DNA from: Brevibacillus daliensis
GTDB taxonomy: Bacteria > Bacillota > Bacilli > Brevibacillales > Brevibacillaceae
Length of the DNA stretch: 64,000 bases
Reading direction: 5' to 3'
NCBI RefSeq assembly: GCF_021245735.1
Contig: NZ_JAJISB010000004.1
Location: 62,001-126,000, forward strand
A model generated the notes under the pieces. That model did not search any database, was not told the origin of the DNA, and was given only the letters and a program-made list of their open reading frames with translations. Every line of letters begins with the position of its first letter. Position 1 is the first letter of the stretch. This document shows, one piece after another, positions 42,416-52,011 of this stretch. A program made the position numbers and the translations under genes.

Positions 42416-42829
42416 ATGAACATTCCTTTGCTCATATCCTGGATAACATCCACGGTTGCGATGTTGGGAAGCCTTTATTTTAGTGAAGTGATGAAATTCA
42501 TACCTTGTAATCTTTGTTGGTATCAGCGTATATTGATGTACCCATTGGTCATTGTGCTTGGGATCGCAGCATTCCGTAATGATACGCTCATATATAGGTA
42601 TGCTTTACCATTTTCGATAATTGGTATGCTAACCTCTCTCTATCACTATGGAGTACAAAAGGTACCTTTTTTAAAGGAAAGTCCAATGTGCGGAGATGGT
42701 GTACCGTGTTCTGGTGAGTATATTAATTGGCTTGGTTTTATCACGATACCATTCTTGGCGTTGGTCGCATTTGTTATCATCACGATCTGTTTGTTTATTG
42801 TTAGAAAACAAGCAGCGCAAGAGGAATAA
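42416..42829 (+). CDS. bdbC: DsbB-family disulfide bond formation protein (BdbC-like)
   Basis: 137 residues from ATG 42416 (AAGGGG upstream). Four membrane helices, a first redox pair in PCNLCWYQR and a second in CGDGVPC match DsbB/BdbC, which takes electrons from DsbA-type proteins and passes them to quinone. It forms an operon with the preceding BdbD-like gene. Confidence 0.92.
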   Translation: MNIPLLISWITSTVAMLGSLYFSEVMKFIPCNLCWYQRILMYPLVIVLGIAAFRNDTLIYRYALPFSIIGMLTSLYHYGVQKVPFLKESPMCGDGVPCSGEYINWLGFITIPFLALVAFVIITICLFIVRKQAAQEE

Positions 42830-42861
42830 TGTTCAGGTTTTAGCCAGAAAATGAATGAGTG

Positions 42862-42899
42862 GCTGGTGGTTTCTTCTTATAGAAACTATCAGCTTTTTT
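42862..42899 (+). terminator. Rho-independent terminator
   Basis: GCTGGTGGTTTC pairs with GAAACTATCAGC (two G-U pairs) followed by six T. Confidence 0.7.
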
Positions 42900-43074
42900 G
42901 GTTTGCTACTGTAGTGGGTTTGCAGGGGAAAAGCAAACCTAAATTCAAAAACAAAATAGCTGGTTTTCTTCCATATAAAAAAGTGCAACCCATGACTCTG
43001 CTAAGCAGACATTCATCAGTTGCACAGGTTATGTTACATGACTTGTATAATATTGATCGTAATTTCTAAGGTAG

Positions 43075-44199
43075 CTACGCTTTTCTACTAAACACCGCAT
43101 ATAGTAATCCCACAGCAGACAATCCAGCCATAAAGAAGTACAGAGCTGAGCCACCGCCCCAGTCTAATACAACTCCTCCTAGTATAGAACCAATAATGCT
43201 AGAAACACCGAAGAAAAGAATAGCTAAAACGGTTTGCCCGGTTGCTTTCCACTCTTCTGGAATAATGGTGTACAGATATTGAATGGAAGCTGTATAAAAG
43301 ATAACAAATGAAATACCATGTAAAAGCTGTGTTACAACAATCCACTCTGGAGAAGGAGCGAGTGCCGATGCAATATAACGAATGATATACATTACGGCAG
43401 CAAATGAGATGAGTGTCCATTCTTTACCAGGCTTTAAAAACTTATGACTGAAGGCAAACAAGATAATTTCGCTGACTGCTGCTACGAACCAACCTTGCCC
43501 AATCAGACCGGTAGAGCCACCAGAAGATTGTATGTAGATACCCAGAAATGAATCGTTCATTCGATGAGGAATGGCGATTAAGAGTACAAGTAGAAAGAAT
43601 CGCAGACTAGGTCCATATAACAAAAATTGTTTCAGAGTTTGCCAGGAAATGGGCTTAGATGTGCTAGACGAATCCTCCAATGTTGCAACGAGAAGAATTG
43701 ATATAGCGCCAAAGAACAAATACAGTATCCAGATACTATCCATCCCCATCTTTTCTGCGAATATTCCTACCAAAAGGGAAGAAGTAGCATATCCAATGGG
43801 ACCGAACATCCGAATAGAACCAAAGCTGATATTTCGCTTTTCTGCTGTCTGGAAATTAAGGCTTTCCGTAAGTGGATCTGTAGGCATGAAGAAAAAGTAC
43901 ATAAGACCTACAAGAATAGAAACACTCAACATATTTGAAGATTGAAATAATAATGTTCCAACCAACAAAGAGATGAAAAGCAGCCCTACTAGAATCTTTT
44001 TAATCGTTTTTACCTTATCACTAACAATTCCCCATAAAGGTTGAGAAATAATTCCAATAAACGATCCAACAGCGAGTAGAGAGCCAATTGTCGTGTTAGA
44101 AAAACCTTGTGATGCGAGATAAACAGGTAGGAAAGAAATAAAAATGGCTAATGTAGAAAAGTAGAACAAATTATAGCCACGGACGAGATGTGTCTGCAT
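43075..44199 (-). CDS. MFS transporter (MFS_1-like, sugar/nucleoside symporter type)
   Basis: 374 residues from ATG 44199, 4 bases after AAGGAGG; an in-frame ATG 30 bases upstream lacks a site. Twelve membrane helices are suggested. The first loop motif GIVSDKVKTIKK is a degenerate MFS signature, and PLWGIVSD and SPLTESLNF-type segments place it in the MFS_1_like family (LacY/NupG-related, as YwbF). Substrate unknown. Convergent with the bdb pair. Confidence 0.83.
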   Translation of the reverse strand: MQTHLVRGYNLFYFSTLAIFISFLPVYLASQGFSNTTIGSLLAVGSFIGIISQPLWGIVSDKVKTIKKILVGLLFISLLVGTLLFQSSNMLSVSILVGLMYFFFMPTDPLTESLNFQTAEKRNISFGSIRMFGPIGYATSSLLVGIFAEKMGMDSIWILYLFFGAISILLVATLEDSSSTSKPISWQTLKQFLLYGPSLRFFLLVLLIAIPHRMNDSFLGIYIQSSGGSTGLIGQGWFVAAVSEIILFAFSHKFLKPGKEWTLISFAAVMYIIRYIASALAPSPEWIVVTQLLHGISFVIFYTASIQYLYTIIPEEWKATGQTVLAILFFGVSSIIGSILGGVVLDWGGGSALYFFMAGLSAVGLLYAVFSRKA

Positions 44200-44409
44200 G
44201 GTACCTCCTTGTGGTTCTTGATGAGTCAATCATTATCCTACCAAGATACGTGGAAAAGGAAAAGGAATAATTTATGATTGAGTGTACCGACAATTTGCAA
44301 TGAACATGCAGTGGTTCAATTCCTGCCTTCCTATACTCCTTTCATTAATGTCACCATCATATAAGCTCATTCATACTATAGGGCGAATACCTAGAGAGGA
44401 AGTGTTTTC

Positions 44410-44652
44410 ATGAACACCTATGATCAACACGGATATTATGGAGCTACTCCCGGAATGGTAACGATAACAGAGCCGTATGTATTTCAGACACTGCAATCGT
44501 TAATGAGTAATTCGGTGACCATTCTGACAACGAGAGGAATCGTACAAGGAGTTGTATGCAATGTTTTACCTGATCATGTTGTGATAGAGAAAGCGGACAC
44601 AATGTTCTTTGTCAGGCTTCCTGAGATTGTCTGGGTCATGCCTTCTTATTAA
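44410..44652 (+). CDS. DUF2642 family protein
   Basis: An 80-residue protein with a Tyr/Gly-rich N-terminus and a DUF2642 core (LQSLMSNSVTILTTRGIVQGVVCNVLPDHVVIE), similar to small Sm-like beta proteins of Bacillales that include spore-coat-associated members. Function unknown. It lies 50 bases upstream of a manganese catalase gene in the same direction, probably one operon; Mn catalases such as CotJC are spore proteins, so a sporulation role is plausible. Confidence 0.75.
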   Translation: MNTYDQHGYYGATPGMVTITEPYVFQTLQSLMSNSVTILTTRGIVQGVVCNVLPDHVVIEKADTMFFVRLPEIVWVMPSY

Positions 44653-44702
44653 AGGGGTATGAAACAACCTTTTACCCTCATACATCCATAGTGGGAAATA
44701 AA

Positions 44703-45650
44703 ATGTTATCTACTACTCACGGTTGGGGGGATGGAGAGTTGTTCACACGGATAGCCAAACTTCAGATTGAATTACCCAGATCGAAATATGCAGATGCAAA
44801 CGCAGCGGCAGCTGTACAGGAATTGCTGGGCGGACGGTTCGGGGAAATGTCCACACTTAATAATTATATGTTTCAATCGCATAATTTTCGTCAAAAGAGA
44901 AAGCTGAAACCGTTTTATGATCTTGTTGCTAGTATTACGGCAGAAGAGATGGGGCATGTAGAGCTTGTAACCAATGCAATCAATCTCTGCTTGACTGGAA
45001 CTACCTTTGCAGCAAATCCAAATGTCGCACCTTTGCAAGAAGGAAAAGACAAAAGAAATACCTACCATTATATCGTCAATGCCCAGACCGCCATAGTAGG
45101 TGATTCCATGGGAAAAGCGTGGGAGGGCTCGTATGTATTTAACAGTGGCAACTTGGTTCTTGATTTGTTGCACAACTTCTTTTTGGAGTGTGGCGCCAGA
45201 ACTCATAAGATGCGGGTATACGAGATGTCAGAGCATCCAACTGCACGTGAGATGATCGGTTATTTACTGGTTAGAGGTGGCACACATATCATGGCTTATG
45301 CCAAAGCACTTGAGATTGCAACGGGAGTAGATATGACCAAAATGCTACCTATCCCTAATCTGGACAATCGTGCATTTGAAACAGCGCGTAAGTTTGAAGA
45401 CATGGGTCTTGCCAATAAGCTGTTTACCTTTAGTGAATATGATTATCGTGATATTAAACTGATTTGGAATGGGAATAACCCTAAGACTGGTGAACCTCTT
45501 GAAGTAATAATCGGTACACCTGAGGGAGGGCCTATCCCAGATTTGGAAGACTTGCCGGAGGAGTTTGCTCCAGGAATCTCGCAGGAGGATTTTATGAAGA
45601 TTGCCAAGAGATTGCAACGAGCAGCGGGAATACCTGATGAGGATTGCTAA
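44703..45650 (+). CDS. Manganese catalase
   Basis: 315 residues (start uncertain: ATG 44703 or GTG 44691; neither has a strong site). It is a ferritin-like dimanganese catalase converting H2O2 to water and O2. The metal ligands are in RIAKLQIELPRSKY (Glu), ITAEEMGHVELV (Glu and His), ECGARTHKMRVYEMSEHPTAREM (Glu) and GGTHIMAYAKAL (His). The C-terminal EGGPIPDLEDLPEEFAPGI is typical of Bacillales members. It avoids haem, which fits a genome investing heavily in iron capture. Confidence 0.92.
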   Translation: MLSTTHGWGDGELFTRIAKLQIELPRSKYADANAAAAVQELLGGRFGEMSTLNNYMFQSHNFRQKRKLKPFYDLVASITAEEMGHVELVTNAINLCLTGTTFAANPNVAPLQEGKDKRNTYHYIVNAQTAIVGDSMGKAWEGSYVFNSGNLVLDLLHNFFLECGARTHKMRVYEMSEHPTAREMIGYLLVRGGTHIMAYAKALEIATGVDMTKMLPIPNLDNRAFETARKFEDMGLANKLFTFSEYDYRDIKLIWNGNNPKTGEPLEVIIGTPEGGPIPDLEDLPEEFAPGISQEDFMKIAKRLQRAAGIPDEDC

Positions 45651-45702
45651 CAAAACTACAGCTAAGATATGAATTATCCGGCATGAGTAACAGATCTGTA
45701 TC

Positions 45703-45758
45703 AAAAAAAAGAGGTGTAGCGCATGAGTTATAAGTAAGCTCTGCGCCACACCTCTTTT
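45703..45758. terminator. Bidirectional terminator
   Basis: AAAAGAGGTGT and GCGC pair with GCGC and ACACCTCTTTT between the convergent catalase and CAP-domain genes. Confidence 0.8.
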
Positions 45759-45801
45759 AATGAAACGTGTTACATATCTACATATATTAAATTAAGTTAA
45801 A

Positions 45802-46689
45802 TTAGCCAGTGAATGCTTGTACCCAGTAACCTTCATGGAAACCAATTCCAATCGTAGTGAAGGATGGATTCATGATGTTTTCACGGTGTCCGCTGCTGTT
45901 CATCCAGTCTTTCATTACTTCCTCTGCGTTACGTTGACCTTCGGCGATGTTTTCACCTGCTGTTTTGTATTTAATTCCGTATTTGTCCATCATGTCAAAT
46001 GGAGAACCATACGTAGGGCTGTTGTGGTCGAAGTAGTTGTTTTTAGCCATATCGATTGCTTTATCTTTTGCCATTTTGGATAGTTTTGAATCTAGTTTCA
46101 ATGGTTGCAGGCCTGCTTTAGCTCGTTCCGCATTAACTATTGTTAGAACTTCTTGAGCTTCTTTATCTACTGAGGAATCAGTTCCTGGTTGTTCAACAGC
46201 AGGTTTGTCACCTGGGTTAATTTCGCCCTCTGGTTTGTTCCCAGGTATTTCACCAGGGATGGTCTCAGGTTTCTCAGGCTTTTCTGGTTTATTGATTTCT
46301 GGTTTTTCCTGTGGCTTTTCAGGCTTGTTCATTTCAGGCTTCGTATTTTTATCTGTAGATGGTTTTTCTTTTTTCAAGACATCACAAATCTGTTGTACCA
46401 GATCATTCTTATCCTTTTTAGTAGTGTCTTTAGTAGTAGCATTATTTTGTTTCTTCAGAAGAGACAAAACTGTGTCAGAAGACAGACACTTCTTTGTAGT
46501 TTCTGCATCAAGATTCAGATTCAACAAAGTAGATAGTGCATCCTGTTGGTTGGAATTAAGCTGGGACACAGGAATAGCTTTTGTCATAACAACTGGCGTT
46601 GCAGCAAAGGCAGAGGTAGACATTCCTGCTATAGCCATACCAATTGCTAGGGAAAAAATAGTTTTAGACATAATGCTTCTTTTTTTCAT
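45802..46689 (-). CDS. Secreted CAP-domain (SCP/PR1) protein, YkwD-like
   Basis: 295 residues. A signal peptide ends MSTSAFAA. Residues 35-110 form a small helical domain, residues 115-170 a Pro/Glu/Lys-rich wall-spanning linker with repeated KPEKP and KPE units, and residues 175-295 a CAP domain (LTIVNAERAKAGLQPLKLDSKLSKMAKDKA, FDHNSPTYGSPFDMM, AGENIAEGQRNAEEVMKDWMNSSGHRENIM). CAP proteins of this type sit in the cell wall of Bacillales; biochemical role is unclear. It is preceded by a c-di-AMP riboswitch, linking it to wall stress. Confidence 0.9.
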   Translation of the reverse strand: MKKRSIMSKTIFSLAIGMAIAGMSTSAFAATPVVMTKAIPVSQLNSNQQDALSTLLNLNLDAETTKKCLSSDTVLSLLKKQNNATTKDTTKKDKNDLVQQICDVLKKEKPSTDKNTKPEMNKPEKPQEKPEINKPEKPEKPETIPGEIPGNKPEGEINPGDKPAVEQPGTDSSVDKEAQEVLTIVNAERAKAGLQPLKLDSKLSKMAKDKAIDMAKNNYFDHNSPTYGSPFDMMDKYGIKYKTAGENIAEGQRNAEEVMKDWMNSSGHRENIMNPSFTTIGIGFHEGYWVQAFTG

Positions 46690-46708
46690 TACGTATATCT
46701 CCTTTTAG

Positions 46709-46872
46709 TTACCTACGAGGTTAGTTGTCGGGTTCGGATTGAGGATACAAACCTACGCTATGTATTAAAACGATTCACCCCATGCGAGTCTACTAAAAAA
46801 GCAATAGTAGATTTTCGCCAGTGAAGAATTCCCCCGCACTTCCTTGTTGGTTTTGGAAGTTTCGGCACCCCT
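46709..46872 (-). promoter_or_regulatory. c-di-AMP (ydaO/yuaA) riboswitch
   Basis: The minus-strand leader of the CAP gene contains the conserved ydaO blocks in order: GGTGCCGAAAC, GCGGGGGAA, GGGGTGAATC, GCGTAGG and a terminal CGAACCCGACAACTAACCTCGTAGG. A -10 TATAAT sits at 46889-46884 just upstream. No separate terminator is visible between the aptamer and AAAGGAG, only about 6 bases on, so control may act on translation. c-di-AMP binding normally lowers expression of such genes. Confidence 0.92.
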
Positions 46873-47070
46873 AGAATAACAAAATTATACCAAGGTAAAA
46901 ACCTTCGTTTTTTGGTAATATTACAATAATTTACCTATAAAAAAGGGTGGTCCTTCCTTAGTTGGGTGTGATATGGGCAAAAAATAGCATTATTGGGAAG
47001 AAAAAGAGGGGGAATCAGGAAGTAGAAGAAATAAATAACTAAAAAAAGAAGAAAGAAAAGAGGTGTGAAA

Positions 47071-47820
47071 ATGAAAGAATATGTAAATTTTGAAGGGGTT
47101 TTTCGGTTTTATTTACCTGTACAAGACAGGCAAAAAGCTAAAGAGTGGTACTGCAATCATCTTGGTATGAAATTGCACCAGGAAGAGGAGCAACATGTAA
47201 TCTTATCTCTTTTGACGGGTCCAACACTGCAATTGTTTCAGTGTGAAAATGTGAATCAATATTCGGTAGCTCCTTTTATGATCAAAACGGTAGATGGAAA
47301 GGCATGTCATAAGCGTTTGACAGAGAATAGTGTAGAGACTACTCCGGTGGAAGAATTCTATCATTACTGGTGTTTCTCACTGATAGATCCCGATGGTAAT
47401 CCAATAGAGATAACTGGAGAACAGCTGGAAGGGTATAAAGATAATGATATGATCATTATGCAAGGGAACTTTTTTGCTGTGAGCAATTTGGAACGCACGT
47501 TAGCGTGGTATGAAAAACATTTTGGAGCAGATGTGGAATACGACTTCACTATGAATTCTCTTGTGGCTACTAATACTAGAGCTGTTACGTTTCATAATTT
47601 GCCTATTTCATTGGTAGAGTCACCAATCTCTCAACTTGTTCATCGGCAATGTACGATTCGTACTACCAATATCGAAGCTGATTACGAGCATCTTAAGGGT
47701 TCTGGAGTAGAAGTGACAGAGCTGTACGAAACAACTGAAGGAAATAGGATGTTTTGTTATATCGACCCAGACGGCTATGAGATTGGAGTATGCCAGCCGA
47801 CATGGGTGAACAGAAAATAG
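47071..47820 (+). CDS. Two-domain VOC (glyoxalase/dioxygenase superfamily) protein
   Basis: 249 residues from ATG 47071 behind AGAGGTG. Two tandem VOC modules: residues 10-120 (VFRFYLPVQDRQKAKEWYCNHLGM ... SLIDPDGNPIEI) and 128-246 (FFAVSNLERTLAWYEKHFGADV ... CYIDPDGYEIGVCQP). Each has the paired beta-alpha-beta-beta-beta repeats that form a metal-binding cup. Candidate functions include glyoxalase, dioxygenase and antibiotic-binding resistance; metal residues (His/Glu) are only partly conserved, so function is open. Confidence 0.8.
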   Translation: MKEYVNFEGVFRFYLPVQDRQKAKEWYCNHLGMKLHQEEEQHVILSLLTGPTLQLFQCENVNQYSVAPFMIKTVDGKACHKRLTENSVETTPVEEFYHYWCFSLIDPDGNPIEITGEQLEGYKDNDMIIMQGNFFAVSNLERTLAWYEKHFGADVEYDFTMNSLVATNTRAVTFHNLPISLVESPISQLVHRQCTIRTTNIEADYEHLKGSGVEVTELYETTEGNRMFCYIDPDGYEIGVCQPTWVNRK

Positions 47821-48039
47821 TAATAAAACTGATTTCGTGAAAGTGAGTCTGTGTCGTACCGTTTATGAGAAATTTTCGGTAAGATACAGGCTCTTTGCGT
47901 GAAGATATGAGGAACATAAACATTTTTCTATCTCCTTAAAGTCGTTAACAGTTTGAAATGTTTTCATAATCTTTAAAATATGCAATTATTTTAGTAAGCA
48001 GTTTATTTTGAAACGACATCGGAAAGAGGGGGAAGCAAC

Positions 48040-49407
48040 GTGTCATCTGATCCCACTTTTTATACAACCCTTTTGGAAGCGGTTTTTGAAAAGGCTTATG
48101 AATGTATGGTTATAACTGATCCAGAAGGAATCATTTTGTTTATGAACAATAGCTATCGTGACTTTTTGGGAGCAGTAGACCCTGTTGGAAAACATATCAC
48201 GCAGGTAATTGAAAATACACGGATGCATATTGTAGCGAAAACAGGAAAACAGGAGATTGCCGAGATTCAAAAGATTAATGGCAGAGAAATGATTGCGAAT
48301 CGAGTGCCAATCTATAACGGGGATACTATGGTTGCAGTTCTGGGGACGGTTATGTTTCAGGATGTGCGTCAATTACATGCTTTAGCAGCCAATATAGATC
48401 AACTGAAACAGGAATTGGCGTACTACAAGGGTGAGCTACACAGGAAGCTAGGTGCTGCATATACATTCGACCAAATCGTCAGCATTAGCCACGAGATGCA
48501 ACAATGTAAAGCATTGGCGGAGAAGGTTGCAAATAGCGATACTACCGTACTGATTACGGGAGAAAGTGGTACGGGCAAAGAACTGTTCGCTCACGCTATT
48601 CACGCAGCCAGCAGAAGAGCTATGGGTCCGTTTATCCGCGTGAACTGTGCGGCGATCCCCGACAGCCTTTTGGAATCTGAACTATTTGGTTATGAAGAAG
48701 GGGCTTTTACAGGGGCACTGCGTAAGGGGAAGAAAGGTAAATTCGAACTGGCTGATCGTGGAACTTTATTACTGGATGAAATAGGGGACATGCCTCATAA
48801 CTTACAGGCAAAGCTGCTTCGTATCTTACAGGAAAAAGAAGTGGAGAGAATAGGCGGAAGTCATCCTATCCCCATTAATGTAAGAGTAATTGCCTCAACG
48901 AACAGAGATTTGACTACCTTAATGAAAGAAGGTCACTTTCGTGAGGATTTATTTTATCGGTTGCATGTGGTGTCTATTCATATTCCTCCGATCCGAAAAC
49001 GAATAGAAGATTTGCCAGAGCTGGTAAATGTTCTGCTTGACCAGTTAATGGAATCAACCGGAATTATCGTGAAAGAAATTGACGAACGTGCGTGGGAATT
49101 AATTCGTTATCACACATGGCCAGGGAATGTTAGGGAATTGAGAAACATGCTTGAGCGTGCCTTACATATGATGGACGGTAAAAGATTAGAGCTAGAGCAT
49201 GTTATTCTTCCTGTTCCAGGCGTTAAGCAACAAGATAATCAAGTACCGACATTAAAAGAGGTATTAGCTGAAGCAGAGAAAGAGGCAGTGCTTCGAGCCG
49301 TACAAGCAGCAGGTGGCAACAAACGAAAGGCAGCCAAAATGTTAGGCATCGGAAAATCTAGCTTTTATCAAAAATGGGATAAAATAACGATACAACCCCA
49401 AAAATAA
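48040..49407 (+). CDS. Sigma-54-dependent transcriptional activator with PAS domain
   Basis: 455 residues from GTG 48040. A PAS sensor (residues 15-110: [22 protein letters not shown]) precedes a coiled coil, an AAA+ domain with Walker A GESGTGKE, the sigma-54-contacting GAFTGA loop, Walker B LLLDEIGD, and [15 protein letters not shown], then a Fis-type helix-turn-helix ([26 protein letters not shown]). It would activate the sigma-54 promoter 240 bases downstream, driving the hydroxybutyrate transporter and dehydrogenase. The inducer is probably sensed by PAS. Confidence 0.93.
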   Translation: MSSDPTFYTTLLEAVFEKAYECMVITDPEGIILFMNNSYRDFLGAVDPVGKHITQVIENTRMHIVAKTGKQEIAEIQKINGREMIANRVPIYNGDTMVAVLGTVMFQDVRQLHALAANIDQLKQELAYYKGELHRKLGAAYTFDQIVSISHEMQQCKALAEKVANSDTTVLITGESGTGKELFAHAIHAASRRAMGPFIRVNCAAIPDSLLESELFGYEEGAFTGALRKGKKGKFELADRGTLLLDEIGDMPHNLQAKLLRILQEKEVERIGGSHPIPINVRVIASTNRDLTTLMKEGHFREDLFYRLHVVSIHIPPIRKRIEDLPELVNVLLDQLMESTGIIVKEIDERAWELIRYHTWPGNVRELRNMLERALHMMDGKRLELEHVILPVPGVKQQDNQVPTLKEVLAEAEKEAVLRAVQAAGGNKRKAAKMLGIGKSSFYQKWDKITIQPQK

Positions 49408-49524
49408 GTCCGAAAATCAGGAAAGAGTCCACATTTCTGGACTCTTTATTTTTTTTTAATAAGAGTAAGCAACAATGGCCTTTTTTATCTTGTTATATCT
49501 GGTCGTTCGATTGTGGACTCATTT

Positions 49525-49592
49525 GATTTTTCCATAAATATGGACATTTTGTGAATGGTGCATTTTTGAAAGAGCATTCAGGAATCTTCGAT
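49525..49592. promoter_or_regulatory. Inverted repeats, possible activator binding sites
   Basis: TCCATAAATATGGA (near 49533) is almost palindromic, and TGAATGGTGC with GCATTCA forms a second inverted repeat 20-30 bases on. Both lie 60-120 bases upstream of the sigma-54 promoter, the usual enhancer position. Confidence 0.4.
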
Positions 49593-49642
49593 TGGTTTGA
49601 TATCGCTTACATTTTAATGGATTTGAACAATTTGTGTGTTTT

Positions 49643-49659
49643 TGGCATGGTTTCTGCTT
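49643..49659 (+). promoter_or_regulatory. Sigma-54 (-24/-12) promoter
   Basis: TTGGCATGGTTTCTGCTT carries GG at 49644-49645 and GC at 49656-49657, exactly 12 bases apart as in TGGCACnnnnnTTGCW. It precedes the GntP-type gene at 49711 and directly follows a sigma-54 activator gene. Confidence 0.85.
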
Positions 49660-49710
49660 AATGAAAGAGTATGGTGGCGATTAAGTCACAAGGAAAGTGA
49701 GGTTTTATTC

Positions 49711-51096
49711 ATGTTTATTGAAATCATTGCAATTGTTCTGGCCCTTGGTCTGTTAATGGTTTTTGCTTATCGGGGCTATCCAGTCATTATTTTTGCTCCT
49801 ATTTTTACCATGTTGGCAGTAGCTTTATCAGGAATTGCATTGTTACCAAGCTATACAGAGGTCTTTATGACGAATGCTGCTAACTACGTAAAATCATTCT
49901 TCCCGATCTTCCTACTTGGGGCTGTATTTGGGAAAGTGATGGAGCTAAATGGAGCAGCATCCTCTATTGCACAAACCTTTGTTAAAGGACTTGGCTCCAA
50001 ACGTGCCATACTATCCATTGTACTTGCTTGTGCAGTATTAACGTATGGCGGGGTTTCCCTGTTTGTTGTTGCCTTTGCTGTATATCCATTTGCTGCGGCT
50101 CTGTTTAGAGAAGCAAATATTCCTAAGCGATTAATCCCGGGTACGATCGCACTAGGTGCCTTCACATTTACAATGGATGCTCTTCCAGGTACTCCTCAAA
50201 TTCAAAACATCATTCCAACAAACTATTTTGGAACAGACGCGTATGCTGCTCCATGGGTTGGGATTATTGGTGGATTAATCATTTTTGTAGGTGGTATGTG
50301 GTGGTTGGAGAGAAGACGTAAACAAGCTGAATTGGCTGGAGAAGGTTATGGTGATAAACATAAGAATGAACCAGAATTGGTGAAAGAGGATCAAAAGTAT
50401 CCACACATTACATTAGCAGTGTTGCCACTGGCGCTTGTTCTCATTACGAACTATATGCTTAGCAGAGGATTTTTCCCTGTAGATTCTTGGTACGATGCCA
50501 CTATGTTGAACGATCAGTTTAAGATTGCCAATGTTAAAACCGTTGCATCCTCCTGGTCTCTTATCATTGCGCTGCTTGTAGGTACGATTGCGGCTCTTCT
50601 GATCAATGCTAAGGGAGTAAGCAATAAACTGGCTACAGGTCTGACAACAGCAGCAGCTGGTGCTCTTCTTGCCATTTTTAACACCGCGTCCGAGGTTGGA
50701 TTCGGTAACGTTGTAAAAACTCTACCTGGTTTTAAAGCAATTCAGGAATGGGTGCTTAACGCAAGTAGTCATCCATTGGTCTCTGAAGCAGTAGCTGTTA
50801 ACGTGCTGGCTGGTATTACTGGTTCGGCATCAGGTGGTTTGTCCATTGCGCTGGAAGTAATGGGACAACGTTATATGGAAATGGCAGCAGCAGTAGGAAT
50901 TGGTCCTGAAATGCTTCACCGTATCGCTTCTATGGCTTCCGGTGGTATGGACACGTTGCCTCATAATGGTGCGGTTATCACACTTCTTGCCATTACTGGC
51001 TTGACACACCGTCAATCCTATAAAGATATTTTTGCGATTACTGTTCTAAAAACCGTTACGGTATTCTTGCTGGCGTTTGCTATCTCATTACTATAA
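49711..51096 (+). CDS. GntP-family permease, probable 3-hydroxybutyrate transporter
   Basis: 461 residues from ATG 49711 (GTGAGG 8 bases before); a frame extending to 49636 would overlap the sigma-54 promoter and is rejected. It has 12 or so membrane helices in the GntP/gluconate permease pattern (FPIFLLGAVFGKVMEL, GVSLFVVAFAVYPFA, DALPGTPQIQNIIPT, and HNGAVITLLAITGLTH). GntP-family carriers take up hydroxy acids by proton symport. Co-transcription with a 3-hydroxybutyrate dehydrogenase points to that substrate. Confidence 0.87.
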   Translation: MFIEIIAIVLALGLLMVFAYRGYPVIIFAPIFTMLAVALSGIALLPSYTEVFMTNAANYVKSFFPIFLLGAVFGKVMELNGAASSIAQTFVKGLGSKRAILSIVLACAVLTYGGVSLFVVAFAVYPFAAALFREANIPKRLIPGTIALGAFTFTMDALPGTPQIQNIIPTNYFGTDAYAAPWVGIIGGLIIFVGGMWWLERRRKQAELAGEGYGDKHKNEPELVKEDQKYPHITLAVLPLALVLITNYMLSRGFFPVDSWYDATMLNDQFKIANVKTVASSWSLIIALLVGTIAALLINAKGVSNKLATGLTTAAAGALLAIFNTASEVGFGNVVKTLPGFKAIQEWVLNASSHPLVSEAVAVNVLAGITGSASGGLSIALEVMGQRYMEMAAAVGIGPEMLHRIASMASGGMDTLPHNGAVITLLAITGLTHRQSYKDIFAITVLKTVTVFLLAFAISLL

Positions 51097-51122
51097 ATCT
51101 ACAGACAGGAGGAGACGAACAT

Positions 51123-51905
51123 ATGGGGATCTTACAAGATCGTGTCGCTCTAATTACAGGGGCAGCAAGTGGAATTGGGTTTGAAATGGCGAAACATTTT
51201 GCTTCCGAAGGCGCCATTATTGCTATTACCGACAACCGTGTAGAAGCGGCAGAGAAAGCTGCTGAACAACTCCGTTCCGAAGGTCACCGTGCCATGGGAA
51301 TAGGGATTGATGTAACTAGTGAAGAACAGTTTTCTCTTGGTATCAATGAAGTAGTCAAACAATACGGAAAATTGGATATTCTGGTGAATAATGCAGGTCT
51401 TCAACATGTTTCTCCTATTGAAGATTTTCCTACAGATAAATTTGAGTTCATGCTTCGGGTAATGCTGGTAGGGCCGTTTATTGGAATCAAGCACGCCTTC
51501 CCGATTATGAAAAAACAAGGGTACGGTCGCATCCTGAATGTATCTTCTATCAATGGTCTAATTGGATTTGCAGGGAAAGCAGCCTATAACAGCTCCAAGC
51601 ATGGCGTAATTGGTCTGACAAAAGTAGCTGCGCTGGAAGGAGCAACAGATGGTATTACCGTTAATGCGATCTGCCCAGGCTATGTCGATACTCCGCTGGT
51701 TCGCAATCAGTTGGAGGATCTGGCAAAAACTCGTCAAGTTCCACTGGAGAGCGTACTAGAAGAAATCATTTACCCGCTCGTTCCACAAAAACGTCTCTTG
51801 TCAGTAGAGGAAATCGCAGACTATGCGGCGGTTTTGGTAAGCGATAAGCTAAGAGGCGTAACAGGTACTGCTGCTGTCATTGACGGTGGTTATACCGTGC
51901 AATAA
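51123..51905 (+). CDS. 3-hydroxybutyrate dehydrogenase
   Basis: A 260-residue short-chain dehydrogenase oxidising 3-hydroxybutyrate to acetoacetate with NAD. Motifs: ALITGAASGIGFEMA, LDILVNNAGLQHVSPIE, ILNVSSINGLIGFAGKAAYNSSKHG with catalytic Ser, Tyr and Lys, and NAICPGYVDTPLV. The LQHVSP(I)E and GKAAYNSSKHG segments are typical of hydroxybutyrate dehydrogenases. RBS AGGAGGAG, 26 bases after the permease; followed by a terminator. Confidence 0.9.
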   Translation: MGILQDRVALITGAASGIGFEMAKHFASEGAIIAITDNRVEAAEKAAEQLRSEGHRAMGIGIDVTSEEQFSLGINEVVKQYGKLDILVNNAGLQHVSPIEDFPTDKFEFMLRVMLVGPFIGIKHAFPIMKKQGYGRILNVSSINGLIGFAGKAAYNSSKHGVIGLTKVAALEGATDGITVNAICPGYVDTPLVRNQLEDLAKTRQVPLESVLEEIIYPLVPQKRLLSVEEIADYAAVLVSDKLRGVTGTAAVIDGGYTVQ

Positions 51906-51915
51906 AAAGTAGAGA

Positions 51916-51947
51916 GATTGCTCCTATGTATAAGGAGCAGTCTTTTT
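51916..51947 (+). terminator. Rho-independent terminator
   Basis: GATTGCTCCT pairs with AGGAGCAGTC (one G-U) and runs into six T. Confidence 0.8.
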
Positions 51948-52011
51948 TATAAGATCAGAGAGTATATAATTTTCAGGTATGAAGACCTATAAATGACTAC
52001 TGAAGTGGGCA

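Noticed and set aside
42851-43069. 72-codon plus-strand frame after bdbC
   Set aside because: It spans the bdbC terminator hairpin, has no ribosome binding site and no recognisable protein features.
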